DNA from: Sphingomonas yantingensis
GTDB taxonomy: Bacteria > Pseudomonadota > Alphaproteobacteria > Sphingomonadales > Sphingomonadaceae
Direction of reading: 5' to 3'
DNA length: 64,000 bases
Assembly (NCBI RefSeq): GCF_014199325.1
Contig: NZ_JACIJJ010000001.1
Coordinates: 1,176,663-1,240,662 of the forward strand
Shown one piece after another: positions 26,379 to 35,626 of the stretch. Position numbers and translations under genes: made by a program. Positions within the stretch are counted from its first letter, which is position 1, and each line of letters starts with the position of its first letter. The notes below the pieces were generated by a model. It made no database searches and was not told where the DNA came from. It was given only the letters and a program-made list of their open reading frames with translations.

Positions 26379-26800
26379 CGCGGCAGCGCCTCGACGCGCG
26401 TCCACACCTGCGTCTTGCAGAACAGGCCGCCCAGGACGCAGCCGCGAATGCGCAGCTCGTTGGCCGACACCGCCTCGATCCGGGAGGAGAAGCGGCGGTT
26501 CATGTCGGGGACGAAGACGGTGCCCGTCCAGCTTCCCGGCCCGTCGCGCTCATAGCCTTGCAGCAATTCGGTGCCGACCAGCCGGTCGACGCCGCCGTCC
26601 TTTGCATCCGCCTCCGCCTCCGCACTTGCCCACGCGACCCAGCCGCACCAGCGTTCCGCCCCGCAATTGCCGGTGCGCACGACAACGGTGCGGTGCGGGT
26701 TCTGCCACAGGCCGGCAAGGTTGGGGGCGGGCTGGGCCGCGGCGGGCGCGGCGGCCAGCATCGCGGCGGCGACCGCGAGGATCGCGTGAGGGCGCATCAT
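26375..26800 (-). CDS. Secreted DUF2147-domain protein
   Basis: A 141-residue protein with a cleavable signal peptide (HAILAVAAAMLAAAPAAAQ) and a DUF2147 domain: GLWQNPHRTVVVRTGNCG, WCGWVAWAS, LLQGYERDGPGSWTGTVFVPD and LRIRGCVLGGLFCKTQVWTRV. Several cysteines suggest disulfides. It heads the DUF2147-mprF-acvB/virJ operon; AGGGAAG precedes the ATG at 26800. The function of the domain is not known; the position suggests an envelope role beside lysyl-phosphatidylglycerol metabolism. Confidence 0.85.
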   Translation of the reverse strand: MMRPHAILAVAAAMLAAAPAAAQPAPNLAGLWQNPHRTVVVRTGNCGAERWCGWVAWASAEAEADAKDGGVDRLVGTELLQGYERDGPGSWTGTVFVPDMNRRFSSRIEAVSANELRIRGCVLGGLFCKTQVWTRVEALPR

Positions 26801-26823
26801 GTTCTTCCCTGGGAACGACGCGA

Positions 26824-27189
26824 TCATCGGCTGATCGCATAGGTGATGACGAAACAGGCTAGCGTCAGCAGGACCATCGCCGCGATGAACGCGGCATCGG
26901 CGATTCGCTCCAGCCCGTGGAGCCGCTGGTGCGACTGGACGCGCAGCGCGATGTAGGAGGCGAGCGTCGCGGCCAGGAACAGCAGCGCGTCGAGCGAGAG
27001 CAGGTCGTCGGCGATCGTCTCGCGCCCGCGCACCGACGCGACGACGCGCAGCAGCCCGATGCCCGTCAGACAGACGCCGACCATCGCCGCCGCGACCGGA
27101 CAGATCATTCGGCACGTCCGCTCGTCGAGCACCGCGCGCTGTCGGCGCGCTTTTGCTTCGGTATCGGCGGGGCGGGGACGGACCTTCAT
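26824..27189 (-). CDS. Membrane protein of unknown function
   Basis: A 121-residue protein with three likely membrane helices: ICPVAAAMVGVCLTGIGLLRVV, LLSLDALLFLAATLASYIALRV and AAFIAAMVLLTLACFVITYAI. The first 28 residues are basic and cytoplasmic. It lies 23 bp upstream of the DUF2147 gene on the same strand, so it may start that operon. No family recognised. Confidence 0.7.
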   Translation of the reverse strand: MKVRPRPADTEAKARRQRAVLDERTCRMICPVAAAMVGVCLTGIGLLRVVASVRGRETIADDLLSLDALLFLAATLASYIALRVQSHQRLHGLERIADAAFIAAMVLLTLACFVITYAISR

Positions 27190-27234
27190 CCCGTCCCGCT
27201 ACGCCCCCGCCGCCTACGCCGCCCTGGCCGGAAC

Positions 27235-27250
27235 ATGAGCAAAAGTTCAT
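27235..27250. promoter_or_regulatory. Possible operator ahead of the PDZ-kinase operon
   Basis: ATGAGC-AAAA-GTTCAT is an imperfect inverted repeat in a divergent, locally AT-richer gap, 61 bp before the PDZ gene. It may be an autoregulatory site for the OmpR-type regulator. The support is only position and symmetry. Confidence 0.3.
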
Positions 27251-27310
27251 CTGCTCCCCACCCGGCGGACGGGCGGGGCGGGGCAGAAGGGCGGGGATGG
27301 AGGACGATCC

Positions 27311-27718
27311 ATGCCCCTTTCGAAAACGCCCCTGACGAGGATGAAGGCCGATGGCGGCGCGGCGATGCGCGCGCTGCGCGTCGTCACCGCGCTGACGCTG
27401 CTGGCGGCGATGCTGGCGGGCGTGCTCGCATGGCGGGGGGTGGTGGCGCATCGGCGCGAGGACCGCGACTGGCTGGGCGCGGTGCTGACGGTGGCGCCGG
27501 GCAAACGGCACACGCTCCTGGTCGACAGCCTGCGCAGCGGCGGGATCGCCGAGCAGGCGGGGCTCCGCGTCGGCGACAGGATCGAGACGATCGACGCCCG
27601 CGCCCCCGCCGATGCCGATGCGATCGGCGATGCGCTGGGGGCGGAGGCGCATGTCGCCTTGCATGTTCGGCGCGGGGGCCGCACGCTCGACCTCGATGTG
27701 CCGGCGACGCGGAGCTGA
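27311..27718 (+). CDS. Membrane-anchored PDZ-domain protein
   Basis: A 135-residue protein: one N-terminal membrane helix (ALRVVTALTLLAAMLAGVLAWRG) and a single PDZ domain at about residues 52-132 (LLVDSLRSGGIAEQAGLRVGDRIETIDAR). It has no protease domain. The ATG at 27311 follows GGAGG. It is the first gene of an operon with a response regulator 3 bp later and a sensor kinase, so it may be a periplasmic accessory that presents a signal to the kinase. That role is inference. Confidence 0.8.
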   Translation: MPLSKTPLTRMKADGGAAMRALRVVTALTLLAAMLAGVLAWRGVVAHRREDRDWLGAVLTVAPGKRHTLLVDSLRSGGIAEQAGLRVGDRIETIDARAPADADAIGDALGAEAHVALHVRRGGRTLDLDVPATRS

Positions 27719-27721
27719 TTC

Positions 27722-28408
27722 ATGAGCCACAGGATCCTGGTCGTCGAGGACGACCGGGCAACGGGCGACTTCATCGCCAAGGGCCTCAGCGAGGAAGGCT
27801 TCGTCGTCGACCGCGCCGACAATGGCCGCGACGGCCTGTTCCACGCCACCGACGGCAGCTACGATTGCATCGTTCTCGACCGGATGCTGCCCGGCCTCGA
27901 CGGCATGTCCGTGCTCGCCGCGGTCCGCGCGGCGGGGGTGGCGACGCCGGTCATCATCCTGTCGGCGCTGGGATCGGCGGAGGACCGGATCGCCGGGCTG
28001 ACCGGCGGGTCCGACGATTATTTGACCAAGCCTTTCGCCTTTGCCGAGCTGCTCGCGCGCGTTCGCCTGCTGATCCGCCGCCGTGTTGCCGCGCCAGGGC
28101 CGGAGACGGTGTTGTCCAGCGCCGACCTCGAGATGGACCTGCTCGCGCGCCGGGTGCGGCGGGGCGGGCGGACGATCGACCTGCAACCGCGCGAGTTCCG
28201 CCTTCTCGAGTTCCTGCTGCGCCATGCCGAGCAGGTCGTGACGCGCACGATGCTGCTCGAAGGCGTCTGGGACTATCATTTCGACCCCGGAACGAACGTC
28301 GTCGACGTGCACCTCAGCCGCCTGCGCAAGAAGGTCGATCAGGGCGAGGAGAAGCCGCTGCTTCATACCGTGCGCGGCGCTGGATACCGGCTCGGCGCGG
28401 AGCCGTGA
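27722..28408 (+). CDS. OmpR-family response regulator
   Basis: A 228-residue regulator: receiver domain with the D10-D11 pair, phospho-acceptor D53 (IVLDRMLPG) and K in LTKPFAFAELLARV, then a winged-helix DNA-binding domain (LQPREFRLLEFLLRH, HLSRLRKKVD, VRGAGYRLG). Its stop overlaps the kinase start as GTGA. It belongs to the QseB/CusR-like group by form. The inducing signal is unknown. Confidence 0.95.
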   Translation: MSHRILVVEDDRATGDFIAKGLSEEGFVVDRADNGRDGLFHATDGSYDCIVLDRMLPGLDGMSVLAAVRAAGVATPVIILSALGSAEDRIAGLTGGSDDYLTKPFAFAELLARVRLLIRRRVAAPGPETVLSSADLEMDLLARRVRRGGRTIDLQPREFRLLEFLLRHAEQVVTRTMLLEGVWDYHFDPGTNVVDVHLSRLRKKVDQGEEKPLLHTVRGAGYRLGAEP

Positions 28409-29751
28409 TCTGGCGATCGACGACGCTGCGCTTCGCGGCGCTCGTCTTCCTGGCACAGGTGGTGGCGGCCGCGGTGCTGCTCGCCGGGCTCGGCGCGGTA
28501 CTGCGCGGGCGCAGCGATGCGGAGGCGGCGGCGGCGGCGGAGACGGTGCGCAGCGACCTGCTCGCCACCCATGCGCAGGGCGGTCTGCCCGCGCTTGCCC
28601 GCGCGATCGAGTTTCGCCGGACGCAGGCGATGACGGGGGGCGAGGTGATGCTGCTCGCCGCCGCCGACGGATCGCGGCTGGCGGGTAATGTCGGCGACTG
28701 GCCGCCGAGTGTCGCGCCGGGCGCCGACGATGTCGACGTCACGCTCTATCGTCTCGGCCATGTCGAGGCGGAGACGATGCTGGTCCGTGCGACCGCGCTG
28801 CCCGGCGGGGCGCGGCTGCTGACCGGCATGGTGGTCGAGGGGGAGCGCAACCTCCTGTCGCTGCTCGAACGTGCCAGCCTCGCCGCGCTGGCGCTGGCGC
28901 TGGTGTTCGCAGCGCTGGCGGCGTGGCTGTCGGCGCGGGTCATCACCGGGCGGCTGGAGGGCACGGTCGAGACGCTGCGCCATGTGCGCGGCGGATCGCT
29001 GGCGGAGCGGGTGGCCCCGGACGGATCGGGCGATGCGTTCGCGATGCTGGGCGAGGAGGTGAACCGCACGCTCGACCGCGTGGCGGCGCTGATCGGCGAG
29101 TTGAAGATCGCGACCGACGGCCTGGCCCATGACCTTCGCTCGCCGCTGACCCGGCTGCGCGTCGCGCTCGAACGCGCCGGCGCCGAGGTCGGCCACGGAC
29201 CCGCACGCGACGCGATCGAGCGCGCCGAGGGCGAGGGCGAGCGCCTGCTCGCGCTGGTCGAGACCGCGCTGGCGATCAGTCGGGCGGAGGCGGGGCTGGG
29301 CCGCGACCATTTCGCCCCGGTCGACCTGTCTGCGATGGTCGAGGATATCGCCGACCTCTACGCCCCCGTCGTCGAGGAGGCGGGGCGCTCGATCCGGGTC
29401 GAGGCGCCGGCGGCGCTCATCCGTCCGATCCACCGGCAGCTGCTCGATCAGGCGATCGGCAACCTGATCGACAACGCGCTGAAATACGGCGCGGGCACGA
29501 TCACGCTCGGGCTCACCATTTGGGGTGAGGGCGCGGTCGTCACCGTCGCCGACGAGGGTACGGGAATCGCGCCCGATCAGCGGGGCGAAGCGCTGCGCCG
29601 GTTCGGCCGGCTCGACCCCGCCCGCGGCGGAAACGGCGCAGGCCTTGGCCTCGCGCTCGTCCAGGCAGTCGCGCACCTGCACGGCGGCGAGGTCGAACTG
29701 GGCGATGCAGGCCCCGGATTGGCGGTTTCGATCCGGCTCGCCGCCGCCTGA
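28405..29751 (+). CDS. Membrane sensor histidine kinase
   Basis: A 448-residue HisKA kinase that starts at GTG 28405 within the regulator's stop. Two membrane helices (LRFAALVFLAQVVAAAVLLAG near the start, ALALALVFAALAAWLSARVI at about 155-175) flank a periplasmic sensor of about 120 residues. A HAMP domain follows, then the H-box AHDLRSPLTRLR, the N-box NLIDNALKYG, the G1 box DEGTGIAP and the G2 box GNGAGLGLA. It is a cognate partner of the OmpR regulator upstream. The periplasmic domain has no recognised ligand motif. Confidence 0.93.
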   Translation: MIWRSTTLRFAALVFLAQVVAAAVLLAGLGAVLRGRSDAEAAAAAETVRSDLLATHAQGGLPALARAIEFRRTQAMTGGEVMLLAAADGSRLAGNVGDWPPSVAPGADDVDVTLYRLGHVEAETMLVRATALPGGARLLTGMVVEGERNLLSLLERASLAALALALVFAALAAWLSARVITGRLEGTVETLRHVRGGSLAERVAPDGSGDAFAMLGEEVNRTLDRVAALIGELKIATDGLAHDLRSPLTRLRVALERAGAEVGHGPARDAIERAEGEGERLLALVETALAISRAEAGLGRDHFAPVDLSAMVEDIADLYAPVVEEAGRSIRVEAPAALIRPIHRQLLDQAIGNLIDNALKYGAGTITLGLTIWGEGAVVTVADEGTGIAPDQRGEALRRFGRLDPARGGNGAGLGLALVQAVAHLHGGEVELGDAGPGLAVSIRLAAA

Positions 29752-29772
29752 CGACCCGGCCGGGCGGCCATC

Positions 29773-29784
29773 CGTAGTTCTACG
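29773..29784. promoter_or_regulatory. CGTAGTTCTACG motif upstream of the globin chemoreceptor
   Basis: CGTAG-TT-CTACG is a near-palindrome 66 bp before the chemoreceptor start. Eleven bases (GTAGTTCTACG), preceded by ATC and one variable base, recur inverted at 43565-43577 between the GGDEF-EAL and PilZ genes. It is a candidate binding site shared by signalling genes. Confidence 0.5.
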
Positions 29785-29849
29785 CAGGTTAGGATTTTGG
29801 TTACCGCGAAACCGCTTGGATCGCCTCGCGCCCAAGTGGAGACGGTCAG

Positions 29850-31379
29850 ATGGACAATTCGTCAGCCAATCAGAACAGACTGCAATTCTTCGGTATCGAT
29901 GCTGACGACTATGCCAGCTTCCCCCGCATCCTGCGAGCCATTCAGAAGCACGCGCCGGGCGCGCTCGACGACTTCTATACCAAGATGTCGGCGACGCCCG
30001 ACACCGCCCGCTTCTTTACCTCGCGCCAGACGATGGATCATGCGCGCGACAAGCAGTTCAACCATTGGGTCCAGCTTTTCTCGCGCGATATCGGCGACGG
30101 TTACTTCGCCAAGGCCGAGCAGATCGGCAACGTCCACGCAAAGATTGGCCTCGCTCCCACCTGGTACATCGGCGGCTATGCGATGGTGCTCGAGGAGCTG
30201 ATCGGCGAGATGATCGCACAGTCGCCGATCGCGCGGCTGGCGGGCAATCGCCTCGGCAAGGTGATCGGCACGCTGGTGAAGTGCGCGCTGCTCGACATGG
30301 ACGTCGCGCTGTCGAGTTATTTCCGGGCCGAGGAGGCGCAGCGCCTGGCCGTGATCGCGCAGGTCGGCTCGGCGCTGGAGGCGCTGGCCAAGGGCGACTT
30401 CACCGTGACGCTTGAGGGGCTGCCCGAGACGTTCCGCAAGGTCGAGCAGGATTTCGAGTTCATGCGCAGCCGGATCAGCGAGACGCTGACGCAGGTGTCC
30501 GAGACGGCCGAGAGCATCAACACCGGGTCGATCGAGATCAGCCAGGCGTCGGACGACCTCTCCTCGCGCACCGAGCAGCAGGCCGCCTCGCTCGAGCAGA
30601 CGGCGGCGGCGATGGACCAGCTGACCGGCGGCATCCGCGAAACCGCCGACGGCGCCGCGCACGTCAACCGCTCGGTGGCGGAGGCGCATGGCGATGCGAC
30701 GCGCGGCGGCACTGTCGTCAAGGAAGCGGTCGCCGCGATGGACGACATCGAACGCTCGGCACAGGAGATCGCGCAGATCATCAACGTGATCGACGGCATC
30801 GCCTTCCAGACCAATCTCCTCGCGCTCAATGCCGGGGTCGAGGCGGCGCGTGCGGGCGACGCGGGCAAGGGGTTTGCCGTCGTCGCCAACGAAGTGCGCG
30901 CGCTCGCCCAGCGATCGGCTGATGCCGCCAAGCACATCAAGGAGCTGATTGGCGAAAGCTCGAAGCAGGTGAGCCGCGGCGTCGACCTGGTCGGCCAGTC
31001 GGGTGCCGCGCTCGACCGGATCGTCGGCAAGGTGGCGGAGATTGCCAGCCTCGCCGCCAACATCTCCGAACTCGCCGCCTCGCAGTCGAACAGCCTGCAA
31101 CAGGTCAACGCCGCGGTGGGCGAGATGGACAAGATGACGCAGCAGAATGCCGCGATGGTCGAACAGTCGACCGCGGCGGCGCGCAGCCTGGCGGGGGAGG
31201 CCAACCAGCTGACCGGCCTCGTTTCGCGCTTCACGCTGTCGGGCGAGGGGCATTCGGCGCCCGCGCCCGTCCGCGCCATGCCGCAGCCCGCGCGCAAGAA
31301 GACGGCCCGTTCGGCCCCCCGTCCGGTGACGCGCGGCAACCTTGCCGTCGCGCACGCCGAGGAATGGTCCGAGTTCTGA
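29850..31379 (+). CDS. Globin-coupled methyl-accepting chemotaxis protein
   Basis: A 509-residue soluble chemoreceptor without membrane helices. Residues 1-160 form a protoglobin-type sensor domain with a likely heme ligand H96 ([20 protein letters not shown]), as in HemAT aerotaxis receptors. A HAMP-like linker (about 175-225) leads to the MCP signalling domain, whose hairpin tip reads [23 protein letters not shown]. The C-terminus ends HAEEWSEF, where EWSEF fits the aromatic-x-x-aromatic pentapeptide that tethers CheR or CheB. It probably senses oxygen or a similar gas. It starts the chemotaxis block. Confidence 0.92.
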   Translation: MDNSSANQNRLQFFGIDADDYASFPRILRAIQKHAPGALDDFYTKMSATPDTARFFTSRQTMDHARDKQFNHWVQLFSRDIGDGYFAKAEQIGNVHAKIGLAPTWYIGGYAMVLEELIGEMIAQSPIARLAGNRLGKVIGTLVKCALLDMDVALSSYFRAEEAQRLAVIAQVGSALEALAKGDFTVTLEGLPETFRKVEQDFEFMRSRISETLTQVSETAESINTGSIEISQASDDLSSRTEQQAASLEQTAAAMDQLTGGIRETADGAAHVNRSVAEAHGDATRGGTVVKEAVAAMDDIERSAQEIAQIINVIDGIAFQTNLLALNAGVEAARAGDAGKGFAVVANEVRALAQRSADAAKHIKELIGESSKQVSRGVDLVGQSGAALDRIVGKVAEIASLAANISELAASQSNSLQQVNAAVGEMDKMTQQNAAMVEQSTAAARSLAGEANQLTGLVSRFTLSGEGHSAPAPVRAMPQPARKKTARSAPRPVTRGNLAVAHAEEWSEF

Positions 31380-31402
31380 GCATTCGAAGGGGAGACGGAG
31401 CG

Positions 31403-31699
31403 ATGCGCCGCCTGACCATGCTGCCGGTGCTGGACCGATCGGGGGTCCGGCTGATGGCCAACGAACTGCGCGACATGCTCGATCTGGGCGGTGCGATCGG
31501 CATCGACGCCGGCAAGGTGGAGCGGATCGGGCTTGCCGGGATCCAGCTTCTGCTCAGCGCGCTGCGCACCGGGGCGGAGGGGGCGACCGAGATCCGCCTG
31601 ATCGCCGCCTCGCGCGCGGTCGAGGAGGCGGCGCGCGTCTGCGGCGTCGCCGACCGGCTGCTCAGCGAACTGCTGGCCGATGCGGAGGTGGCGGCATGA
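31403..31699 (+). CDS. STAS-domain protein of the chemotaxis operon
   Basis: A 98-residue STAS-like domain (anti-anti-sigma fold): LGGAIGIDAGKVERIGLAGIQLLLSALR is the core strand-helix, with a residue other than serine where SpoIIAA is phosphorylated. The start at 31403 follows GGAG; its stop overlaps cheA as ATGA. Small STAS proteins sit at the head of several alphaproteobacterial che operons; their role there is not settled. Confidence 0.8.
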   Translation: MRRLTMLPVLDRSGVRLMANELRDMLDLGGAIGIDAGKVERIGLAGIQLLLSALRTGAEGATEIRLIAASRAVEEAARVCGVADRLLSELLADAEVAA

Positions 31700-33753
31700 G
31701 CCCCGACGACATCCAGTCGATCTTCTTCCAGGAATGCGAAGAGGGCCTCGCCAGCGCCGAAACCGCGTTGATGGCGATCAAGGCCGGCGAGCATGACGGC
31801 GAGACGATCAACACGATTTTTCGCGCGGTCCATTCGATCAAGGGCGGGGCGGGGGCGTTCGGCTTCAACCCGCTTCAGGCCTTTACCCACCATTTCGAGA
31901 CGCTGCTCGACAAGGTGCGCGACGGCGAGCTGTCGCTCACCCCGCCGCTGGTAGAGCTCTTGATGGGCGCGTTCGACGTGCTCGCCGATCATGTCACCGC
32001 GATCCGGGGGGAGGGCGATCAACCCGACGATGCGGCGATGGAGCAGGCGCTGCGCGATGCGCTGACCGCCGCGCCCGCCGCCGTCCCGGTCGCCGCGCCC
32101 GTGGTGCCCGAGCTGTCGTTCGACCTGGCCGCGATGATGGCCGAGCTCGCCGCGCCCGCTGATGTACCGGCGCAGGATTGGCGCGTCGCCTTCACGCCAG
32201 CCGCGGGCGATTTGGCGCACGGCAGCGAGCCGCTCCTGCTGATGCGCGAACTGGCGGCGCTCGGCGGGCAGGTAGTGCGCGCCGATGCCGATCGCGTGCC
32301 GACGCTCGACGGCTTCGATCCCGATGCGGCCTATATGGGCTGGACGCTGCGCCTGCCCGCCGCCGCCGATCGCGCGCTGATCGAGGAAGTGTTCGACTTC
32401 GTCGCCGATCCGGCGTCGGTGACGATCGAGCGCGCGGCGTTCGACGAATCGGCGGTGGCCGTACCGGCACCCACGCCCGTCCTCCAATCCCCCCCGGCCG
32501 CTCCGGCGGCGCCGACGGTGGCCGAGCCCCCTGCCGTCCAGGCGCCGCCGGCCGCGAAACCGGCCAAGGTCGCGGCGGGCGCGACGATCCGCGTCGATCT
32601 CGAAAAGCTCGACCGGCTGGTCGACCTGGTCGGCGAGCTCGTCATCACCCAGTCGATGCTGTCGCAGCGGCTCGTCTCCAACGGCCTCGCCGCCGTCGAG
32701 GAACTCGCCGACCTCGACCAGCTGACGCGCGAGCTACAGGACAGCGCGATGGCGATCCGCGCGCAGCCGGTGAAGTCGGTGTTCAGCCGCGTGCCGCGCA
32801 TCGTCCGCGAGCTCGAGGCATCGACTGGCAAGCGCGTCCAGATCGAGGTGGAGGGCGAGGCGACCGAACTCGACAAGACGGTGATCGAGCGGATCGGCGA
32901 GCCCTTGACCCACCTCGTCCGCAACTGTGTCGACCACGGCATCGAACTCCCCGCCGACCGGCTGGCCAAGGGCAAGCCCGCCGAGGGGCGGCTGCGCCTG
33001 TCGGCCGAGCACAAGGGCAGCCGGATCGTCATTTCGGTGAGCGACGACGGCGCGGGCATCGATCGCGAGCGGGTGCTGGCGATCGCCGCCGAGCGCGGCA
33101 TCGTCCCCGCCGACGCGCGCCTGTCGGACGAGGAGATCGATCAGCTGATCTTCGCGCCGGGCTTCTCCACCGCGCGGGAGGTGTCGAACATCTCCGGTCG
33201 CGGGGTCGGCATGGACGTGGTGCGCCAGAACGTCCAGGCGCTGGGCGGCCGCATCACCATCCAGTCGCGGCCGGGCGAGGGGTCGAGCTTTGCGCTCGCG
33301 CTGCCGCTCACGCTCGCGATCGTCGACGGCATGGTCGTATCGGTCGGCGACCAGACCTACATCATCCCGCTCACGCATATCGTCGAGAGCCTGCGGCCCG
33401 AGCGGGGACAGGTGCAGTCGACTGGCCTCGGCAACCGCGTGCTCAACGTGCGGGGCTCGTTCCTGCCGGTGCTCGGCATCGGCGACCAGCTCGGCCTGTC
33501 GGGGACGGTGAGCGAGCCGTCGGAGGGCGTCCTGATCGTCGTAGAGACCGAAAGCGCGGGCAGCGCGATCCTGATGGTCGACGCGATCATCGACCAGCGC
33601 CAGGTTGTCATCAAGAGCCTGGAGACGCATTACCAGCAGGTCGAGGGCGTCGCGGGGGCGACGATCCTGGGCGACGGGCGCGTCGCGCTGATCCTCGATG
33701 TTGAGGGGCTGGTGGGCCTGCGCGCGCCGATGCCGCTCCGGTGCGCGTCGTGA
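31696..33753 (+). CDS. cheA: Chemotaxis histidine kinase CheA
   Basis: A 685-residue kinase. P1 (HPt) carries the phospho-acceptor H46 in AVHSIKGGAGAFG. A variable P2-like region at about 150-245 is followed by an Ala/Pro linker, the P3 dimerisation domain (IRVDLEKLDRLVDLVGELVITQSML region), the ATPase P4 (HLVRNCVDHGIE N-box, SDDGAGID, GRGVGMDVV) and P5, the CheW-like domain that docks to receptors. It relays receptor state to CheY and CheB. It overlaps the STAS gene upstream and cheR downstream. Confidence 0.97.
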   Translation: MSPDDIQSIFFQECEEGLASAETALMAIKAGEHDGETINTIFRAVHSIKGGAGAFGFNPLQAFTHHFETLLDKVRDGELSLTPPLVELLMGAFDVLADHVTAIRGEGDQPDDAAMEQALRDALTAAPAAVPVAAPVVPELSFDLAAMMAELAAPADVPAQDWRVAFTPAAGDLAHGSEPLLLMRELAALGGQVVRADADRVPTLDGFDPDAAYMGWTLRLPAAADRALIEEVFDFVADPASVTIERAAFDESAVAVPAPTPVLQSPPAAPAAPTVAEPPAVQAPPAAKPAKVAAGATIRVDLEKLDRLVDLVGELVITQSMLSQRLVSNGLAAVEELADLDQLTRELQDSAMAIRAQPVKSVFSRVPRIVRELEASTGKRVQIEVEGEATELDKTVIERIGEPLTHLVRNCVDHGIELPADRLAKGKPAEGRLRLSAEHKGSRIVISVSDDGAGIDRERVLAIAAERGIVPADARLSDEEIDQLIFAPGFSTAREVSNISGRGVGMDVVRQNVQALGGRITIQSRPGEGSSFALALPLTLAIVDGMVVSVGDQTYIIPLTHIVESLRPERGQVQSTGLGNRVLNVRGSFLPVLGIGDQLGLSGTVSEPSEGVLIVVETESAGSAILMVDAIIDQRQVVIKSLETHYQQVEGVAGATILGDGRVALILDVEGLVGLRAPMPLRCAS

Positions 33754-34607
33754 GCGTCGCCGCCGCGATCGCCGCGCCCGAGCCGCGCGACCTGTCGCCC
33801 GAGGATTTCGCCGCCGTCGCGCGGATGGCCCATGCCCATGCCGGTATCGTCCTGCATCCGGGCAAGCGGGTGCTCGTCTCCTCGCGCCTCGCCAAGCTGG
33901 TGCGCGCACACGGGTCTCGCGACATCGGCGAGTATATCCAGCACATCAGCCACGACGCCCGGGCGCGGACCGCGGCGATCGAGGCGCTGACCACCAACCA
34001 CACACGCTTCTTCCGCGAGGACCATCACTTCCGCCATTTCGACGAGGTGCTGCGGCCCGAGATCGTCGGCGCGCTCGAAAAGGGGCGGCGGGTGCGGATG
34101 TGGTCGGCGGGATCCTCCTCGGGCGAGGAGGTCTATTCGCTGGCGATGACCCTGCTCGGTTCGAACGAGCGGGAGGGGCGGCGCATCCTGACGCGCGACG
34201 TGGCGATGCTGGCGACCGATCTGAACGCGCAGGTGCTCGAGACCGGGCGGGCGGGCCGCTATGCCGCTGAGGCGGCGGCGGCGATCCCCGAACCACTCGG
34301 CCGCCTCTGGACCGAGCGGACGGGCGACGCGCTGACAATCCGACGCGAGGTGCGCGACATCGTCCATTTCCGCCAGCTCAACCTGCTGGGCGAATGGCCG
34401 ATCGCGGGGCAGTTCCACGCGATCTTCTGTCGCAACACGATGATCTATTTCGATGCCGCCACCAACGAGCGGCTGCAATGCCGGCTCGCCGAAAAGCTGC
34501 TGCCCGGCGGTTACCTCTACATCGGTCATTCGGAGAGACTGCTCGGCGAGGCGGCGGGGATGCTCCGCCCCGTCGGGCAGACCGTGTTCCGCAAGGTGCC
34601 GGCATGA
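33750..34607 (+). CDS. cheR: Chemotaxis protein methyltransferase CheR
   Basis: A 285-residue SAM-dependent methyltransferase that methylates receptor glutamates. TTNHTRFFREDHHF, MWSAGSSSGEEVYSLAM (SAM-binding motif), LATDLNAQVLETGRAGRY and IFCRNTMIYFD are its conserved blocks. I favour the GTG at 33750, which overlaps the cheA stop (GTGA); GTG 33741 is also possible. In the SAM motif the usual AGCSSGEE cysteine is serine. The stop overlaps cheB (ATGA). Confidence 0.95.
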   Translation: MSVAAAIAAPEPRDLSPEDFAAVARMAHAHAGIVLHPGKRVLVSSRLAKLVRAHGSRDIGEYIQHISHDARARTAAIEALTTNHTRFFREDHHFRHFDEVLRPEIVGALEKGRRVRMWSAGSSSGEEVYSLAMTLLGSNEREGRRILTRDVAMLATDLNAQVLETGRAGRYAAEAAAAIPEPLGRLWTERTGDALTIRREVRDIVHFRQLNLLGEWPIAGQFHAIFCRNTMIYFDAATNERLQCRLAEKLLPGGYLYIGHSERLLGEAAGMLRPVGQTVFRKVPA

Positions 34608-35626
34608 CGGTGCGCGCGCTCGTCATCGACGATTCGCCGACGATGCGCGGCGTCGTCACCGCGCTCCTGCGCCGCGATCCGGAGGTCGAGGTGATCGGCA
34701 CCGCCGCTACCCCGGTCGAGGCGCGGTCGATGATCCGCGAGCTCGATCCCGACGTCGTGACGCTCGATGTCGAGATGCCGGGTATGGACGGCCTCGCCTT
34801 CCTCGAAAAGATCATGCGGCTGCGCCCAACGCCGGTCGTGATGGTGTCGTCGCACACCACGGCGGGGGCGGAGGCCACCGTCCGCGCGCTCGAGCTCGGT
34901 GCGATCGACTGTTATGCCAAACCCTCGGGTGGACTGGGGGTGATGCGCGACCTCGACGACGGAGAGCTGGCGGCGATGGTCAAGCTGGCCGCCGGCTGCC
35001 GCGACCGGCTTCAGCAGCCGCGCCGCGCGGTGCGCTCGCCCGAACGCTTTCGCTGGAACGGGCGGATTGCCGCGATCGCCGCGTCGACCGGCGGGGTGGA
35101 GGCGCTGGGCGCGCTGCTTGCCGGCTATCCCGACAACGGCCCGCCGACGATCGTCGTCCAGCACATGCCGGCGGGCTTCACCCGCATGTTCGCCAGCCGC
35201 CTCGACGCCCGGGTCGCGCCGCGCGTGGTGGAGGCGGCGGACGGGATGCCGGTCGAGCAGGGCCACGTCTATATCGCGCCCGGCGGCACCCGGCACCTGA
35301 CGGTCAGCGGGCGCAAGCAGCTCGTCTGCCGCCTGACCGAGGGGGCGCATGTTTCCGGCCATCGTCCCTCCGCCGACGCGATGTTCCGTTCGCTCGCGGG
35401 GTTGCCCGCCGACAAGGTGGTCGGCGCGATCCTGACCGGGATGGGCGAGGACGGGGCCGAGGGGCTGGCGGCGCTGCGCAAGCTCGGCATGCCGACGATC
35501 GGCCAGGACGAGGCGAGCGCCCTCATCTACGGCATGCCGCGCGCCGCCGCCGAGCGCGGCGCGCTGGCCGAGATCCTGCCCGTCGATCGCATCGCCGCGC
35601 GTATCCTGGAGCTTTGCCGATGCTGA
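34604..35626 (+). CDS. cheB: Chemotaxis protein-glutamate methylesterase CheB
   Basis: A 340-residue response regulator and methylesterase. The receiver begins VRALVIDDSPTMRGVV with the phospho-acceptor in VVTLDVEMPGMDG. The catalytic triad is complete: S161 (AASTGGVEA), H187 (VVQHMPAGFT) and D283 (TGMGEDG). It removes methyl groups from receptors and can deamidate glutamines. It starts within the cheR stop (ATGA). A second, degenerate copy lies at 37062. Confidence 0.96.
   Translation: MTVRALVIDDSPTMRGVVTALLRRDPEVEVIGTAATPVEARSMIRELDPDVVTLDVEMPGMDGLAFLEKIMRLRPTPVVMVSSHTTAGAEATVRALELGAIDCYAKPSGGLGVMRDLDDGELAAMVKLAAGCRDRLQQPRRAVRSPERFRWNGRIAAIAASTGGVEALGALLAGYPDNGPPTIVVQHMPAGFTRMFASRLDARVAPRVVEAADGMPVEQGHVYIAPGGTRHLTVSGRKQLVCRLTEGAHVSGHRPSADAMFRSLAGLPADKVVGAILTGMGEDGAEGLAALRKLGMPTIGQDEASALIYGMPRAAAERGALAEILPVDRIAARILELCRC

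Noticed and set aside
29790..29811. A CtrA box in GGTTAGGATTTTGGTTACC upstream of the globin receptor
   Set aside because: The half-sites read TTAG and TTAC with an 8-base gap, two mismatches and wrong spacing.
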